Assembly: GCA_002410555.1 (NCBI GenBank)
Contig: DHSR01000020.1
Span: 78,361 to 142,360 of the forward strand
DNA: 64,000 nucleotides
Direction of reading: 5' to 3'
Source: Bacteroidales bacterium UBA5281
GTDB lineage: Bacteria; Bacteroidota; Bacteroidia; Bacteroidales; Lentimicrobiaceae
The notes under the pieces are model-generated. The model was not told the DNA's origin, ran no database searches, and saw only the letters and a list, made by a program, of their open reading frames with translations. The first letter of the stretch is position 1, and each line of letters begins with the position of its first letter. Positions 24,342 to 32,517 of this stretch are shown here, one piece after another. Made by a program: the position numbers and the translations under genes.

Positions 24342-25484
24342 CTATTGTAAAGCATTGCTATACTGTTTATTAAGTCTGTAATTGTCATCTTCACCTTTTA
24401 AAATCATCTCATCGGCATTCATTAAGGCAAATATGCCTGCTGCTGTGCGCTCTTGGCACGCTTTTTTAATCATTATTTGCTTTATTGCCTTTTGCCGGCT
24501 GTAGGAATTCGGGCCTGAAAATATCTTTTCACATACTTTCCATGCATCAGCCATTTTTAATTCTGCCTTTTTATCGGGGTCTGATTCCATACTTTTAACT
24601 CCGCACCCTACATGGTAGCCATGTTCTTTGCTGTATTGAAACATCAACTGTGGTATGTCTGCTTTCCCGGCATACCGTAATATCTTAGGCTCAATAAATG
24701 AAATGTCCCCTTCAGCTTTTACCATAATTATACCACCGCTTTTGCGCTGGCATTGGCTCCCGAAATGTCCACGTTCTTTGTCGCTGCCTGGGTTTGTGTG
24801 AACAATGATAAATACGGCTGTATGGTATTGAATTGCAAGTTCCTCAAAGTATTTTACCGCTGCATTTGACCGCTCTGGGTCGTTCACGTCCGCGATATAG
24901 TCCGCACCCCCATCAATCCATATTGAATGTATGCCGTTAAATTTATCGCTGGCACCCTCACAAATGCCTGTTGTTATATCTGCATACTTATCAATGTCCA
25001 GTTGTCGGATATTATAAGAAAGGTAATGGTTCGGGCACGTGGTGAAATCAGCACGCTTCAGTATTGTTTTTACATTGCGCTGTTGTTTATGCCGGGCCTG
25101 TTCGGTATCAAAGTGAATAACGGCTTTTTTATCGGCATTGAATAACACTTCCACGCCTTCCAGTCCATCAGCTATTTGCCCCGTTTCACTAATTGCCGCA
25201 CCTATTAACATACTTACAAATGCTGATTTTCCGCTTTTGCTGGCACCTGATATGGTGAATATGTCTTCAGCGGCTGCGATAATTTCACCGCTAATTTTTA
25301 GGACTGGTTGCGGCTCTGGTATCAGGGTTAAATCAGTGATCCGCAAATATTCATATTCCGATAACTTGCTTGGTGCTCCATTCTGTACATAAAACTGCTG
25401 CAAGTCGGTTTCTGGTTGATCTATACTATTGTCGCCCGCTTCACCCATGGCCGAGTTGGCATCAAATACCGTTTTATCGTTCAT
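24342..25484 (-). CDS. RepA-like RecA-fold ATPase (probable replicative helicase)
   Basis: 380 residues. Walker A is SGASKSGKSAF (about residues 75-85), Walker B IWIDGGADYI, and the sensor segment IIVHTNPGS with the downstream GSQCQRKSGG loop is the layout of RSF1010 RepA-type hexameric helicases (AAA_25). The N-terminal 50 residues (rich in Q, D and E) and the C-terminal 100 are not assigned. The start ATG overlaps the stop of the 83-residue gene (ATGA). It should unwind DNA for replication of the element together with the polymerase-like protein; function is inferred from family and neighbours. Confidence 0.82.
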   Translation of the reverse strand: MNDKTVFDANSAMGEAGDNSIDQPETDLQQFYVQNGAPSKLSEYEYLRITDLTLIPEPQPVLKISGEIIAAAEDIFTISGASKSGKSAFVSMLIGAAISETGQIADGLEGVEVLFNADKKAVIHFDTEQARHKQQRNVKTILKRADFTTCPNHYLSYNIRQLDIDKYADITTGICEGASDKFNGIHSIWIDGGADYIADVNDPERSNAAVKYFEELAIQYHTAVFIIVHTNPGSDKERGHFGSQCQRKSGGIIMVKAEGDISFIEPKILRYAGKADIPQLMFQYSKEHGYHVGCGVKSMESDPDKKAELKMADAWKVCEKIFSGPNSYSRQKAIKQIMIKKACQERTAAGIFALMNADEMILKGEDDNYRLNKQYSNALQ

Positions 25485-25732
25485 CGCTTAACAGTATTTG
25501 AAGGTTCAACAATAGCCGGAAACATTTCGGGGTTGGTTGTGTAAAATCCCGCCCGGTGTTTTGAAATTGGGCAAATGCCTTTCCGCACCACTTCAATATG
25601 ATTATGTTTCCGCTTTGGGTATTCGAGAAAGGATAGAAACGTCCTTTGTGATTGTACCTGAAAATATGTATCTTTGCTCTTATTCTGATTGCCTTCCCCA
25701 TCCCGCCCGGTGGGGTTTTTTTTATTTATCAT
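25481..25732 (-). CDS. Element-encoded small basic protein (83 aa), unknown
   Basis: 83 residues, basic and without membrane segments: MINKKNPTGRDGEGNQNKSK, then KRKHNHIEVVRKGICPIS and AGFYTTNPEMFPAIVEPS. Its ATG overlaps the stop of the DUF3853-type gene and its TGA overlaps the ATG of the ATPase gene, both as ATGA. A frame that fits exactly between two coupled genes is good evidence for translation. No family recognised; DNA binding or a replication accessory role is possible. Confidence 0.6.
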   Translation of the reverse strand: MINKKNPTGRDGEGNQNKSKDTYFQVQSQRTFLSFLEYPKRKHNHIEVVRKGICPISKHRAGFYTTNPEMFPAIVEPSNTVKR

Positions 25733-26019
25733 TTGCGCCTCCGATCTTTAACAGTTGTCATTGCGCCACGCACTTTGTCGGGGTCAAACAACAATGTCCG
25801 GCCATCCTGCCAAAATTCAAACACTCCTTCGTTTTTGAGCTTCTGGGCTCTGGCAGGTGATACCCTTAAAAATGCTGCAAGTTCATGTATGCCTTTAATA
25901 AAGGGTTGCGGGGTCTGTTGAGTACTGACTTCATGATTTGACAATGCTACTCTAACGGCATCGTAAATCAGCGATTTTAACGCTGTTTCATTGTAGGGAA
26001 ATAAGCTAATTGCCTCCAT
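25729..26019 (-). CDS. DUF3853-type helix-turn-helix protein (excisionase/regulator-like)
   Basis: 96 residues. The C-terminal half, FIKGIHELAAFLRVSPARAQKLKNEGVF and the following short beta wing, has the MerR/excisionase helix-turn-helix pattern seen in DUF3853 proteins of Bacteroidota mobile elements. It is the first gene of the replication operon, where a repressor, initiator or directionality factor is expected. It starts about 70 bases past the terminator of the unit upstream. Role (Xis, initiator or repressor) not decided by sequence. Confidence 0.7.
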   Translation of the reverse strand: MEAISLFPYNETALKSLIYDAVRVALSNHEVSTQQTPQPFIKGIHELAAFLRVSPARAQKLKNEGVFEFWQDGRTLLFDPDKVRGAMTTVKDRRRK

Positions 26020-26081
26020 AGTTTTTATGTATTGGTTGTGAAGGCAAATAAAGCGGGGGATTTTCGGGGATTTTACCCTAA

Positions 26082-26126
26082 ATAAAAAAAAAGCCTTAAT
26101 GTATATCGCTATACATCAAGGCTTTA
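26082..26126 (-). terminator. Terminator after the 219-residue element gene
   Basis: Long hairpin: AAAGCCTT (26090-26097) with AAGGCTTT (26118-26125), an A/C mismatch, then ATGTATA (26099-26105) with TATACAT (26110-26116). The loop reads GCGA on the minus strand, a GNRA tetraloop, and the stem is followed on that strand by about nine T. It separates the integrase unit from the replication operon. Confidence 0.8.
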
Positions 26127-26150
26127 CAATTAAATGCAAGCTATTTATCC

Positions 26151-26810
26151 CTATTTTGTCACCTTTCTGCCTATTTTCTTGTAAATTTCATCATATTCAA
26201 GTTTATTTGATTTACCGGCTGTTGATTTTTGCCAATAGCAATATTCAGAAAATACACGTGAAATTTCGTTTCGGTCAATTCCGGCTGAAAGTAATTTTCC
26301 TAAATCCTCCCATAAACTTTTTTTTGTACCTATGTAATTTAGTGAAATATATTGCTTATCATTTTTAGTAAGGTTATTCTTAAGGTTTTCAAGTTCAAGG
26401 CTTGTTAACGTGAACATATTATTCAGAATGTCATCAACTGATAGGCCTTTCGGCTGGGTGCCATTATCATTACCTTTGCTTAGGTGCGCATCCAGTTCTT
26501 TTGTCCTAATTTGGCAGTATTCTGCTATGTGTTCCTGCTTTATGGCCAATAATCCTTTTTCGTCCAGTTCATCTGGGTACGCATAAATATGCCAATTAAT
26601 AAAATTCATAAAATTATTAGGTAATATTAATCCCCTATGCTCGAGAAACGCCTTCATGCTGGCCAATTTGCTATTGGTGTTAACCTCCAATTCTGAAAAT
26701 AAAATGCCTAATTGTTGGCTAATTACCTCCATTGCTTTTTCAGAATTACCTAAAAATCCTACCTGCTTAAAAAAAGCATCTGTTAACTGTTTTTCTTTAC
26801 CTTTGTCCAT
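26151..26810 (-). CDS. Element-encoded protein of unknown function (219 aa)
   Basis: 219 residues, soluble, largely helical and lysine-rich. N-terminal half: VISQQLGILFSELEVN and LPNNFMNFINWHIYAYPDEL; C-terminal part: LLSAGIDRNEISRVFSEYC and KLEYDEIYKKIGRKV. No motif I recognise. It follows the integrase gene by 52 bases and is closed by a strong terminator, so the pair forms one transcription unit. Its position suggests a role in integration control or host interaction, but nothing in the sequence shows it. Confidence 0.65.
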   Translation of the reverse strand: MDKGKEKQLTDAFFKQVGFLGNSEKAMEVISQQLGILFSELEVNTNSKLASMKAFLEHRGLILPNNFMNFINWHIYAYPDELDEKGLLAIKQEHIAEYCQIRTKELDAHLSKGNDNGTQPKGLSVDDILNNMFTLTSLELENLKNNLTKNDKQYISLNYIGTKKSLWEDLGKLLSAGIDRNEISRVFSEYCYWQKSTAGKSNKLEYDEIYKKIGRKVTK

Positions 26811-26862
26811 ATCATTAATTTTATGCCCCGGTTTATGGCCTGCAAGCCTCCGGGGCTTTGTT

Positions 26863-28176
26863 TTATAATAGATTTATTGCATCCTGCTGTAATTCCTTAC
26901 TTACATCGTAATAACGTGTAAACGCCTTACTTCCGGCCACGTGTCCGCTCATGCTGCTGATAATACCGTTATCAACTTTGCCGTAAAGATTGCCCACAAA
27001 TGCCCGCCTGGCCATGTGACTGCTCACAATGTCGCTGATATGCACCTGTTCCGGCTCTCCGGTGGTGGGGTTCAATCGGGTGACAATACGATTAATGCCA
27101 ACTTCCCGAAATAAGTCTTTCAGGTAATCATTGTATCGCTGATCTGTGATGAAAGGCAATAACCTGCCATCAGGTAAATTGTAACGGCTTAATATTTCCA
27201 ATGCTTTAGGGTGCAAAGGTATTGAAACATTTACCGGTTTCCCTTCTTTGGTTTTTCTTGGAATGTAGGTGATTGTATTGTTTTGAATATTCGCTTTTGT
27301 CAACTTACATAGGTCGCCAACTCTTGCACCAATAAGGCATTGAAACACAAATATATCCCGCACACGCTGCAAACGCTCTGATTCAATGGTGGCACAAAAC
27401 AGAATGTTCCTTTCGTCTGCTGTGATATAAACTGGTTCGCCGTATGTTTCACCGGGCACCTGATAGCCATCTGATCCAAACGGGTAATGTATTTCAGTTC
27501 CTTTCCTTTTCAATTCCTTCCGGGCAAAGTTCCAAAAAGTACGGGTTAATGCTATAATTACATGAGCGGTATTTTTACCAACGGGTGAATGAAATAATTT
27601 TGTACCCCTGCCTTGCGGCCTTGTGCTTTCGTTCCTTAGGTAGTATTCAAAATCCCTTAACAAGTCAACTGTAATGGCTTCAAAAGTGATTTGCAAGCCT
27701 CTGGTAGCTTCATATCTTTGCCAATGATTAATTGTACTGTTTATCCTATTTTTGCGCCCTGTTGACAATTTGCAAACATCGTGGTAGTGATGAAACATCG
27801 AATAAAAGTCTGCACCGGCTGGTTGTGGCTCAGGTGTAATCGCTTTGCTACATACATCGTCCAGTAATGTTTTTATCTGATCCTTTGTTGCACTATCCAC
27901 GTCCTGAAAAAAAAGTTCCAACGCTGCACGTATTTTTTTAAATCTGCTGTTAATGATATTGTATTGTACATCCCGGTTCCCTTCTGTCCCTATGCTGTTT
28001 TTCTTCGCCTGCTGTGCTTTAATGTCGAATTTATCCATATCAATACGGTATCCAGTGAAATAAAACATTCGGGTACCTGCAAAGCGAATATCTGCAAATA
28101 CGGGTACATTGGTTTCAATCAGGTTTCCGGCTTTATCTTTGCGCCTTTCTGGTGAAATCTTAACGCTGTGTTTCAT
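26863..28176 (-). CDS. Tyrosine recombinase (integrase) of the element
   Basis: 437 residues. The N-terminal arm-binding domain (about 1-110) and SAM-like core-binding domain (about 125-225) precede the catalytic domain: R285 (IGARVGDL), K308 or K310 (PRKTKEGKP), H387-x-x-R390 (SSHMARRAF), H412 (SGHVAGS) and nucleophile Tyr at 422 (FTRYYDV). This is the form of Bacteroidota site-specific recombinases with an extended N-terminus. It starts 171 bases from the right attachment repeat, with candidate arm sites in between, and should catalyse integration into tRNA-Lys and, with a cofactor, excision. Confidence 0.95.
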   Translation of the reverse strand: MKHSVKISPERRKDKAGNLIETNVPVFADIRFAGTRMFYFTGYRIDMDKFDIKAQQAKKNSIGTEGNRDVQYNIINSRFKKIRAALELFFQDVDSATKDQIKTLLDDVCSKAITPEPQPAGADFYSMFHHYHDVCKLSTGRKNRINSTINHWQRYEATRGLQITFEAITVDLLRDFEYYLRNESTRPQGRGTKLFHSPVGKNTAHVIIALTRTFWNFARKELKRKGTEIHYPFGSDGYQVPGETYGEPVYITADERNILFCATIESERLQRVRDIFVFQCLIGARVGDLCKLTKANIQNNTITYIPRKTKEGKPVNVSIPLHPKALEILSRYNLPDGRLLPFITDQRYNDYLKDLFREVGINRIVTRLNPTTGEPEQVHISDIVSSHMARRAFVGNLYGKVDNGIISSMSGHVAGSKAFTRYYDVSKELQQDAINLL

Positions 28177-28179
28177 AAC

Positions 28180-28228
28180 TGTATGTAAATAATGAACGGT
28201 TTAGAATCTACATACAAATTTACATACA
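28180..28228. promoter_or_regulatory. Candidate integrase arm-type sites, right end
   Basis: ACATACAAATTTACATACA (28210-28228) repeats the left-end site at 18/19 positions, and TGTATGTAAAT (28180-28190) is an inverted half copy 4 bases upstream of the int start codon. The overlap with the int promoter region suggests the sites may also let integrase regulate itself. Confidence 0.5.
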
Positions 28229-28346
28229 ATAATTGGAATAACCAAACATAATCTAAAATAATGTATTATCTTTATAGCCTTAATTATCAACTACTTTAAG
28301 GTGTCAATTAAAATCTATAAATATGTATAAAAATGGCTTTTGTGTT

Positions 28347-28412
28347 CCCAGCGGGATCACAACCAACAACCAAAACCACTTGTAAAACCATACTTTACAG
28401 GTGGTTTTTTCT
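28347..28412 (+). repeat. Right attachment repeat
   Basis: Second copy of the 66-bp repeat; identical to the left copy in its first 24 bases and differing at four of the next 42. It contains a partial tRNA-Lys 3' end without the rest of the tRNA, plus a complete terminator hairpin (28374-28406) with T-run. The sequence before 28347 does not continue the tRNA, which marks the junction. Confidence 0.92.
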
Positions 28413-28716
28413 ATTATATACAAGAACCCGAAAAAACATTAACCCCATTTTATTAAATGTGGGCAGGATTAGTTTGAAGAAATAAATGTTTTTTTTGAAT
28501 CCTACTCTTTTTTCCTCCATTATATTTTTGTAAATTAGTTTTCTATATTCATAAAGATTGAGCGCCGGCTTAAAAGCTTTTAAATCATTAGTATAACCAG
28601 CATTGGCTGACTTATTTGGGTAGGAGATTCGTTTTTTTATTATTTTTTATACAAAGACTATTCCTGAAAGCATTAGTAAAACCACAACACACAATTACAC
28701 ACTAAAAAAAACCCTT
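28413..28716. other. Non-coding stretch right of the element
   Basis: AT-rich, no supported gene. TATTTTTG near 28524-28533 could be a -7 box, but I see no good -33 partner. The unit following it is the frame-broken lipoprotein gene. Confidence 0.5.
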
Positions 28717-29184
28717 ATGAAAAATTCTTATTATTTTTCAGCCTCATCATGGTGTTTGCAACTTCATGTAAAAAAGAAGAAGAAAGAGACAGCAGGGATC
28801 AATTTGTTGGCACCTATTATGGAACGCAAACCGTAACTGTTCCGGAACTTGAAATATCAGAGACGGCAAGTGGAACGATGAACATTACAAAGAGCAGTGA
28901 AAAATTCAAAATCCTTTTCAATGATGGTACTGTAACTCAGAAAGCTTCTGTAAACGGGAATAGGTATGATTATGAAAAGTACACGCAAACAGAAATCATT
29001 GAAGGAACAAAAGTTACGATAGAAATTTCCGGTTCGGGTACGTTTATCAACGGTAAGCCTTGTTGAATCGGGCACCGTGACTTACTTTTTATTGGGAATG
29101 AAATTTAGCGGTACCTGGATAGCCGTATTCAACCCGACAATAGAGTATGTATCAATCAACAAAAAACGTTCAGGAATTTTTTGA
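28717..29184 (+). pseudogene. Lipoprotein gene broken by two single-base frameshifts
   Basis: An ATG at 28717 with five A after it leads out of frame at once. With one more A it would read MKKFLLFFSLIMVFATSCKK, a proper lipoprotein signal with the lipobox FATSC. The frame in use then runs through DQFVGTYYGTQTVTVPELE and SGTMNITKSSEKFKILFNDG. At about 29057-29063 one extra C ends it early; without that C the protein continues LVESGTVTYFLLGMKFSG and on to a TGA at 29182. The reconstructed product is about 155 residues, with the alternating beta pattern of small lipocalin-like lipoproteins. Two indels suggest real decay, though homopolymer sequencing error could explain the first. Confidence 0.65.
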
Positions 29185-29290
29185 GTGAGTTTGGGGCCAG
29201 TTTCTCGACTGTCTTTTTTTATATGAAGTCAGATTTTCATACCAATGCCGGTTTAAGTTTTTGCCATAATTGTAAAAATCCCAAAAAACT

Positions 29291-29322
29291 ATTGCAGGCC
29301 ATTAATCTTATTGGTAGTTTTG
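29291..29322 (+). promoter_or_regulatory. Predicted promoter of the ugd operon
   Basis: ATTG (29291-29294, one mismatch from TTTG), 20-base spacer, TAGTTTTG (29315-29322). The implied start is about 33 bases before the ugd ATG. Confidence 0.55.
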
Positions 29323-29359
29323 CTTTTTTATAATCAATCATTATTTTAAAATCCAATTT

Positions 29360-30724
29360 ATGAAAATTACCATAGTCGGTACGGGTTATGTAGGCCTGGT
29401 TACCGGCACCTGTTTTGCAGAAGTAGGCATCAATGTAGTATGCATTGATATTGACTATCAAAAGATCGAGAATCTGAAAAAAGGCATCAGTCCGATATAT
29501 GAGCCTGGCCTGGACGAAATGATAGAACGCAATGTTGAGAAGGGACGACTACATTTTTCCACTGACCTGGCATCCGCAATAAACGACACTGAGGTAATAT
29601 TTATAGCTGTTGGCACGCCTCCTGATGAAGATGGCAGCGCAGATTTGAAACATGTACTTGACGTGGCCCGGACGATAGGCATGCATATGGAGCGTCCGCT
29701 TACCATAGTTACCAAAAGTACCGTGCCTGTGGGTACCGCCCTTAAAGTAAGGGGAGCCATACAACAGGCTTTAACCGAACGAAAATCTGAGTTGACATTT
29801 AATGTAGCTTCAAATCCGGAGTTTCTGAAAGAAGGCGATGCCATCAGTGATTTTATGAAACCCGACCGCATTGTAGTAGGCGTAGAATCAAAGCAGGCCG
29901 AAGAGATCATGTCAAGGCTTTACAAACCTTTTACACTGAATGGTCATCCGGTTATTTTCATGGATGTACCTTCGGCCGAAATGACCAAATATGCAGCCAA
30001 TGCCATGCTGGCCACCAAAATAAGTTTTATGAACGACATCGCCAATGTATGTGAAATATTGGGTGCCGATGTAAATATGGTTCGTAAAGGCATTGGTAGC
30101 GATTCACGTATTGGTAACAAATTTATTTATCCGGGTATAGGTTATGGTGGCTCCTGCTTTCCTAAAGATGTGAAAGCTTTGATAAAAACTGCTGACGATG
30201 TAGGTTATCCCATGCGAATTTTAAAATCGGTTGAAGCTGTGAACGATGATCAGAAATCTGTGCTGTTCAATAAACTGAAATCTTATTATAAGAACGATTT
30301 AGACGGAAAAACCATTGGTTTATGGGGTCTTTCATTTAAACCTCAAACCGATGATATGCGTGAAGCTCCTGCGATGGTGATTATCAAGCATCTTCTGAAA
30401 AGCAATTGCCGGGTAAAAGCCTATGACCCGGTAGCCATGGAGGAAGCAAAACGACGCATTGGAAATACAATTGAATACTGTGCCGATCCTTATGAAGTAG
30501 TGATAGATGCCGATGCCTTATTGCTCATTACAGAATGGACTGAATTTAGGTTCCCCAACTGGAATGTGATTAAAAAACTGATGAAAAAAGCGGTTATCTT
30601 CGATGGTCGCAATATATATGATGTTAAAGAGATACAGCGTCATGGCTTCGATTATTTCGGTATAGGAATAAAGAACGGCAAATTGATCCATTCAACCATC
30701 GATAACACAACCAACAATGGGTAA
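29360..30724 (+). CDS. ugd: UDP-glucose 6-dehydrogenase
   Basis: 454 residues. NAD-binding GTGYVGLVTGTCFAE (7-21), central helix, and active-site GYGGSCFPKDV with catalytic C266 and K269. It performs the two-step oxidation of UDP-glucose to UDP-glucuronate. First gene of the operon ugd-uxs-rmlD-GxxExxY-phosphohexomutase. It overlaps uxs by 8 bases, so its product is probably channelled straight to the decarboxylase encoded next. Confidence 0.95.
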   Translation: MKITIVGTGYVGLVTGTCFAEVGINVVCIDIDYQKIENLKKGISPIYEPGLDEMIERNVEKGRLHFSTDLASAINDTEVIFIAVGTPPDEDGSADLKHVLDVARTIGMHMERPLTIVTKSTVPVGTALKVRGAIQQALTERKSELTFNVASNPEFLKEGDAISDFMKPDRIVVGVESKQAEEIMSRLYKPFTLNGHPVIFMDVPSAEMTKYAANAMLATKISFMNDIANVCEILGADVNMVRKGIGSDSRIGNKFIYPGIGYGGSCFPKDVKALIKTADDVGYPMRILKSVEAVNDDQKSVLFNKLKSYYKNDLDGKTIGLWGLSFKPQTDDMREAPAMVIIKHLLKSNCRVKAYDPVAMEEAKRRIGNTIEYCADPYEVVIDADALLLITEWTEFRFPNWNVIKKLMKKAVIFDGRNIYDVKEIQRHGFDYFGIGIKNGKLIHSTIDNTTNNG

Positions 30725-31655
30725 AAAAATACTGGTAACGGGTGGAGCAGGATTTCTGGGTTCACATTTGTGCGAACGTTTGCTTAACGAGGGCAACGAG
30801 GTAACATGTCTGGACAATTTTTTTACCGGCGAGAAATCAAACATTGTTCATCTGTTGGCAAATCCCTATTTTGAACTGGTTCGCCATGATGTTACCATGC
30901 CTTATTATATTGAAGTAGACCAAATATATAATCTTGCCTGCCCGGCTTCTCCCATTCACTATCAGTATAATCCGATAAAAACGGTAAAAACTTCCGTTAT
31001 GGGAGCCATCAATATGCTTGGTCTGGCAAAACGGGTTAAGGCAAAAATACTACAGGCTTCCACCAGCGAAGTTTATGGTGATCCTAAAGTTCATCCGCAA
31101 ACCGAAAGTTATTGGGGACATGTAAATCCCATTGGTGAACGGGCATGTTATGATGAGGGCAAGCGCGCAGCCGAAACTTTATTTGTAAACTATCATGCCC
31201 AAAACAAGGTGCGCATCAAAATTATGCGTATATTTAACACTTACGGTCCACGCATGCATCCCACAGACGGCCGGGTGGTTTCCAACTTTATTGTACAGGC
31301 CCTGCAAGGGCAGGACATTACCATTTATGGAGGGGGAGAACAAACCCGAAGTTTCTGCTATTATACCGACCTGCTTGAAGGCATGATTAGATTAATGGAA
31401 ACAGGTGATGAAGTAATTGGTCCGGTAAATGTGGGTAATCCCAATGAATTTACCATTCTGGAACTGGCTGAACTGGTGATCCGGCTGACAGAATCTTCAT
31501 CAAAAATCGTGTTTCAGCCACTCCCAAGTGATGATCCAATGCAAAGGCAGCCCGACATCACCCTGGCCCGGCAATTGCTCAACTGGGAGCCTAAAGTGCA
31601 ATTGGAAGATGGCTTAAAGGAAACCATTGCCTATTTTAAAACCATTGTTAAATAA
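30717..31655 (+). CDS. uxs: UDP-glucuronate decarboxylase (UDP-xylose synthase)
   Basis: 312 residues, extended SDR. NAD site GGAGFLGSHLCERL (9-22), STSEVYGDP (115-123), catalytic Y145-x-x-x-K149 in ACYDEGKR, and the RIFNTYGPRMHP plus RSFCYYTDLLEGM stretches typical of Uxs. It converts UDP-glucuronate, the Ugd product, to UDP-xylose. It lacks the N-terminal membrane segment of the animal enzyme. The pairing with ugd makes the assignment firm; UDP-xylose would feed a surface glycan. Confidence 0.93.
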   Translation: MGKKILVTGGAGFLGSHLCERLLNEGNEVTCLDNFFTGEKSNIVHLLANPYFELVRHDVTMPYYIEVDQIYNLACPASPIHYQYNPIKTVKTSVMGAINMLGLAKRVKAKILQASTSEVYGDPKVHPQTESYWGHVNPIGERACYDEGKRAAETLFVNYHAQNKVRIKIMRIFNTYGPRMHPTDGRVVSNFIVQALQGQDITIYGGGEQTRSFCYYTDLLEGMIRLMETGDEVIGPVNVGNPNEFTILELAELVIRLTESSSKIVFQPLPSDDPMQRQPDITLARQLLNWEPKVQLEDGLKETIAYFKTIVK

Positions 31656-31665
31656 CTAAACTGTC

Positions 31666-32517
31666 ATGAGGATACTTGTTACTGGTAGTAATGGCCAATT
31701 GGGAAATGAATTAAAGCAATTATCCAACCAAGGACATGAGTTTTTATTTACCGACTTCCTGGAGCTCGACATTACACAACAAGTGATGATTGATGGTGTG
31801 TGTAAGGAATTTGCCCCGCACCAAATCATCAACTGTGCTGCTTATACTAACGTTGACCGGGCAGAACAGGAACCCGGTGTCGCATTTTCGTTGAATGGCG
31901 ATGGCCCCGCACTGCTGGCATTGGGAGCCAAAAAGTGTGGTGCACGATTGCTGCATGTTTCCACCGATTATGTTTTCAGTGGAAAAAACTACAAGCCGTA
32001 TGTTGAAGAGGATGTTCCTGATCCTGCCGGCGTGTATGCCAGAAGTAAAGCTGCCGGTGAAATCAAGGTTCTGGAGAATAATCCGGAATCACTCATTGTG
32101 CGCACTTCATGGCTTTATTCAGCTTATGGACATAATTTTGTAAAGACCATTCGCAAAGCTGGTAGAAACCATGGAGAACTAAAAGTGGTAGCCGACCAGA
32201 TAGGTACTCCCACCTGGGGCCACGATCTGGCGAAAGCTTTGCTTTTACTCGCAGAACTGGGTAATCAGAGTGGCATTGTTCATTTTTCTAACCAGGGCGT
32301 TTGCAGTTGGTATGATTTCGCTTTGGCTATCGTTGAATTTTCGGACATAGATACCCGTGTTTGTCCAACAGATACCGAAGGTTATCCCCTACCCTCACCC
32401 AGACCTTATTACAGTGTGCTGAATAAGAACAAATATGAATTATTAACCCGGACAAGCATACCGCACTGGCGCCAAAGCCTGAAGAAATGTATAAAAATTC
32501 TCGATGAGCAAGGCTGA
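31666..32517 (+). CDS. rmlD: dTDP-4-dehydrorhamnose reductase
   Basis: 283 residues, extended SDR. TGSNGQLGNEL (6-16), HVSTDYVFSGKN (97-108), Y124-x-x-x-K128 in GVYARSKAAGE, and TSWLYSAYGHNFVKT fit RmlD, which makes dTDP-L-rhamnose. rmlA, rmlB and rmlC are not in the window, so they must lie elsewhere, or the enzyme could act on a related dTDP-4-keto sugar. It starts 10 bases after uxs and its 3' end overlaps the following gene by 14 bases. Confidence 0.92.
   Translation: MRILVTGSNGQLGNELKQLSNQGHEFLFTDFLELDITQQVMIDGVCKEFAPHQIINCAAYTNVDRAEQEPGVAFSLNGDGPALLALGAKKCGARLLHVSTDYVFSGKNYKPYVEEDVPDPAGVYARSKAAGEIKVLENNPESLIVRTSWLYSAYGHNFVKTIRKAGRNHGELKVVADQIGTPTWGHDLAKALLLLAELGNQSGIVHFSNQGVCSWYDFALAIVEFSDIDTRVCPTDTEGYPLPSPRPYYSVLNKNKYELLTRTSIPHWRQSLKKCIKILDEQG

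Larger units (their letters stand above)
21857..28412. mobile_element. Integrative element at tRNA-Lys, 6.49 kb
   Basis: Bounded by direct repeats 21857-21922 and 28347-28412, exactly 6,490 bases apart. All genes are on the minus strand. In transcription order: tyrosine integrase, 219-residue unknown, terminator, DUF3853-type DNA-binding protein, 83-residue unknown, RepA-like ATPase, iteron array, family-A polymerase-like protein, DUF5681 protein, 73-residue unknown, broken small gene, terminator. The integrase gene lies next to the distal repeat as in most tRNA-targeting elements. Replication genes plus iterons suggest it can replicate when excised. I see no capsid, relaxase or conjugation gene, so it is a phage satellite, a mobilised plasmid-like element or a remnant. 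Confidence 0.92.

Noticed and set aside
24206..24394. A 62-codon minus-strand frame across the iteron array
   Set aside because: It runs over the repeats (giving HLHNFMQMQ-like repetition) and into both neighbouring genes in another frame.
26151..26810. Anti-CRISPR or toxin assignment for the 219-residue element gene
   Set aside because: No motif, neighbour or composition in the sequence supports either; left as unknown.
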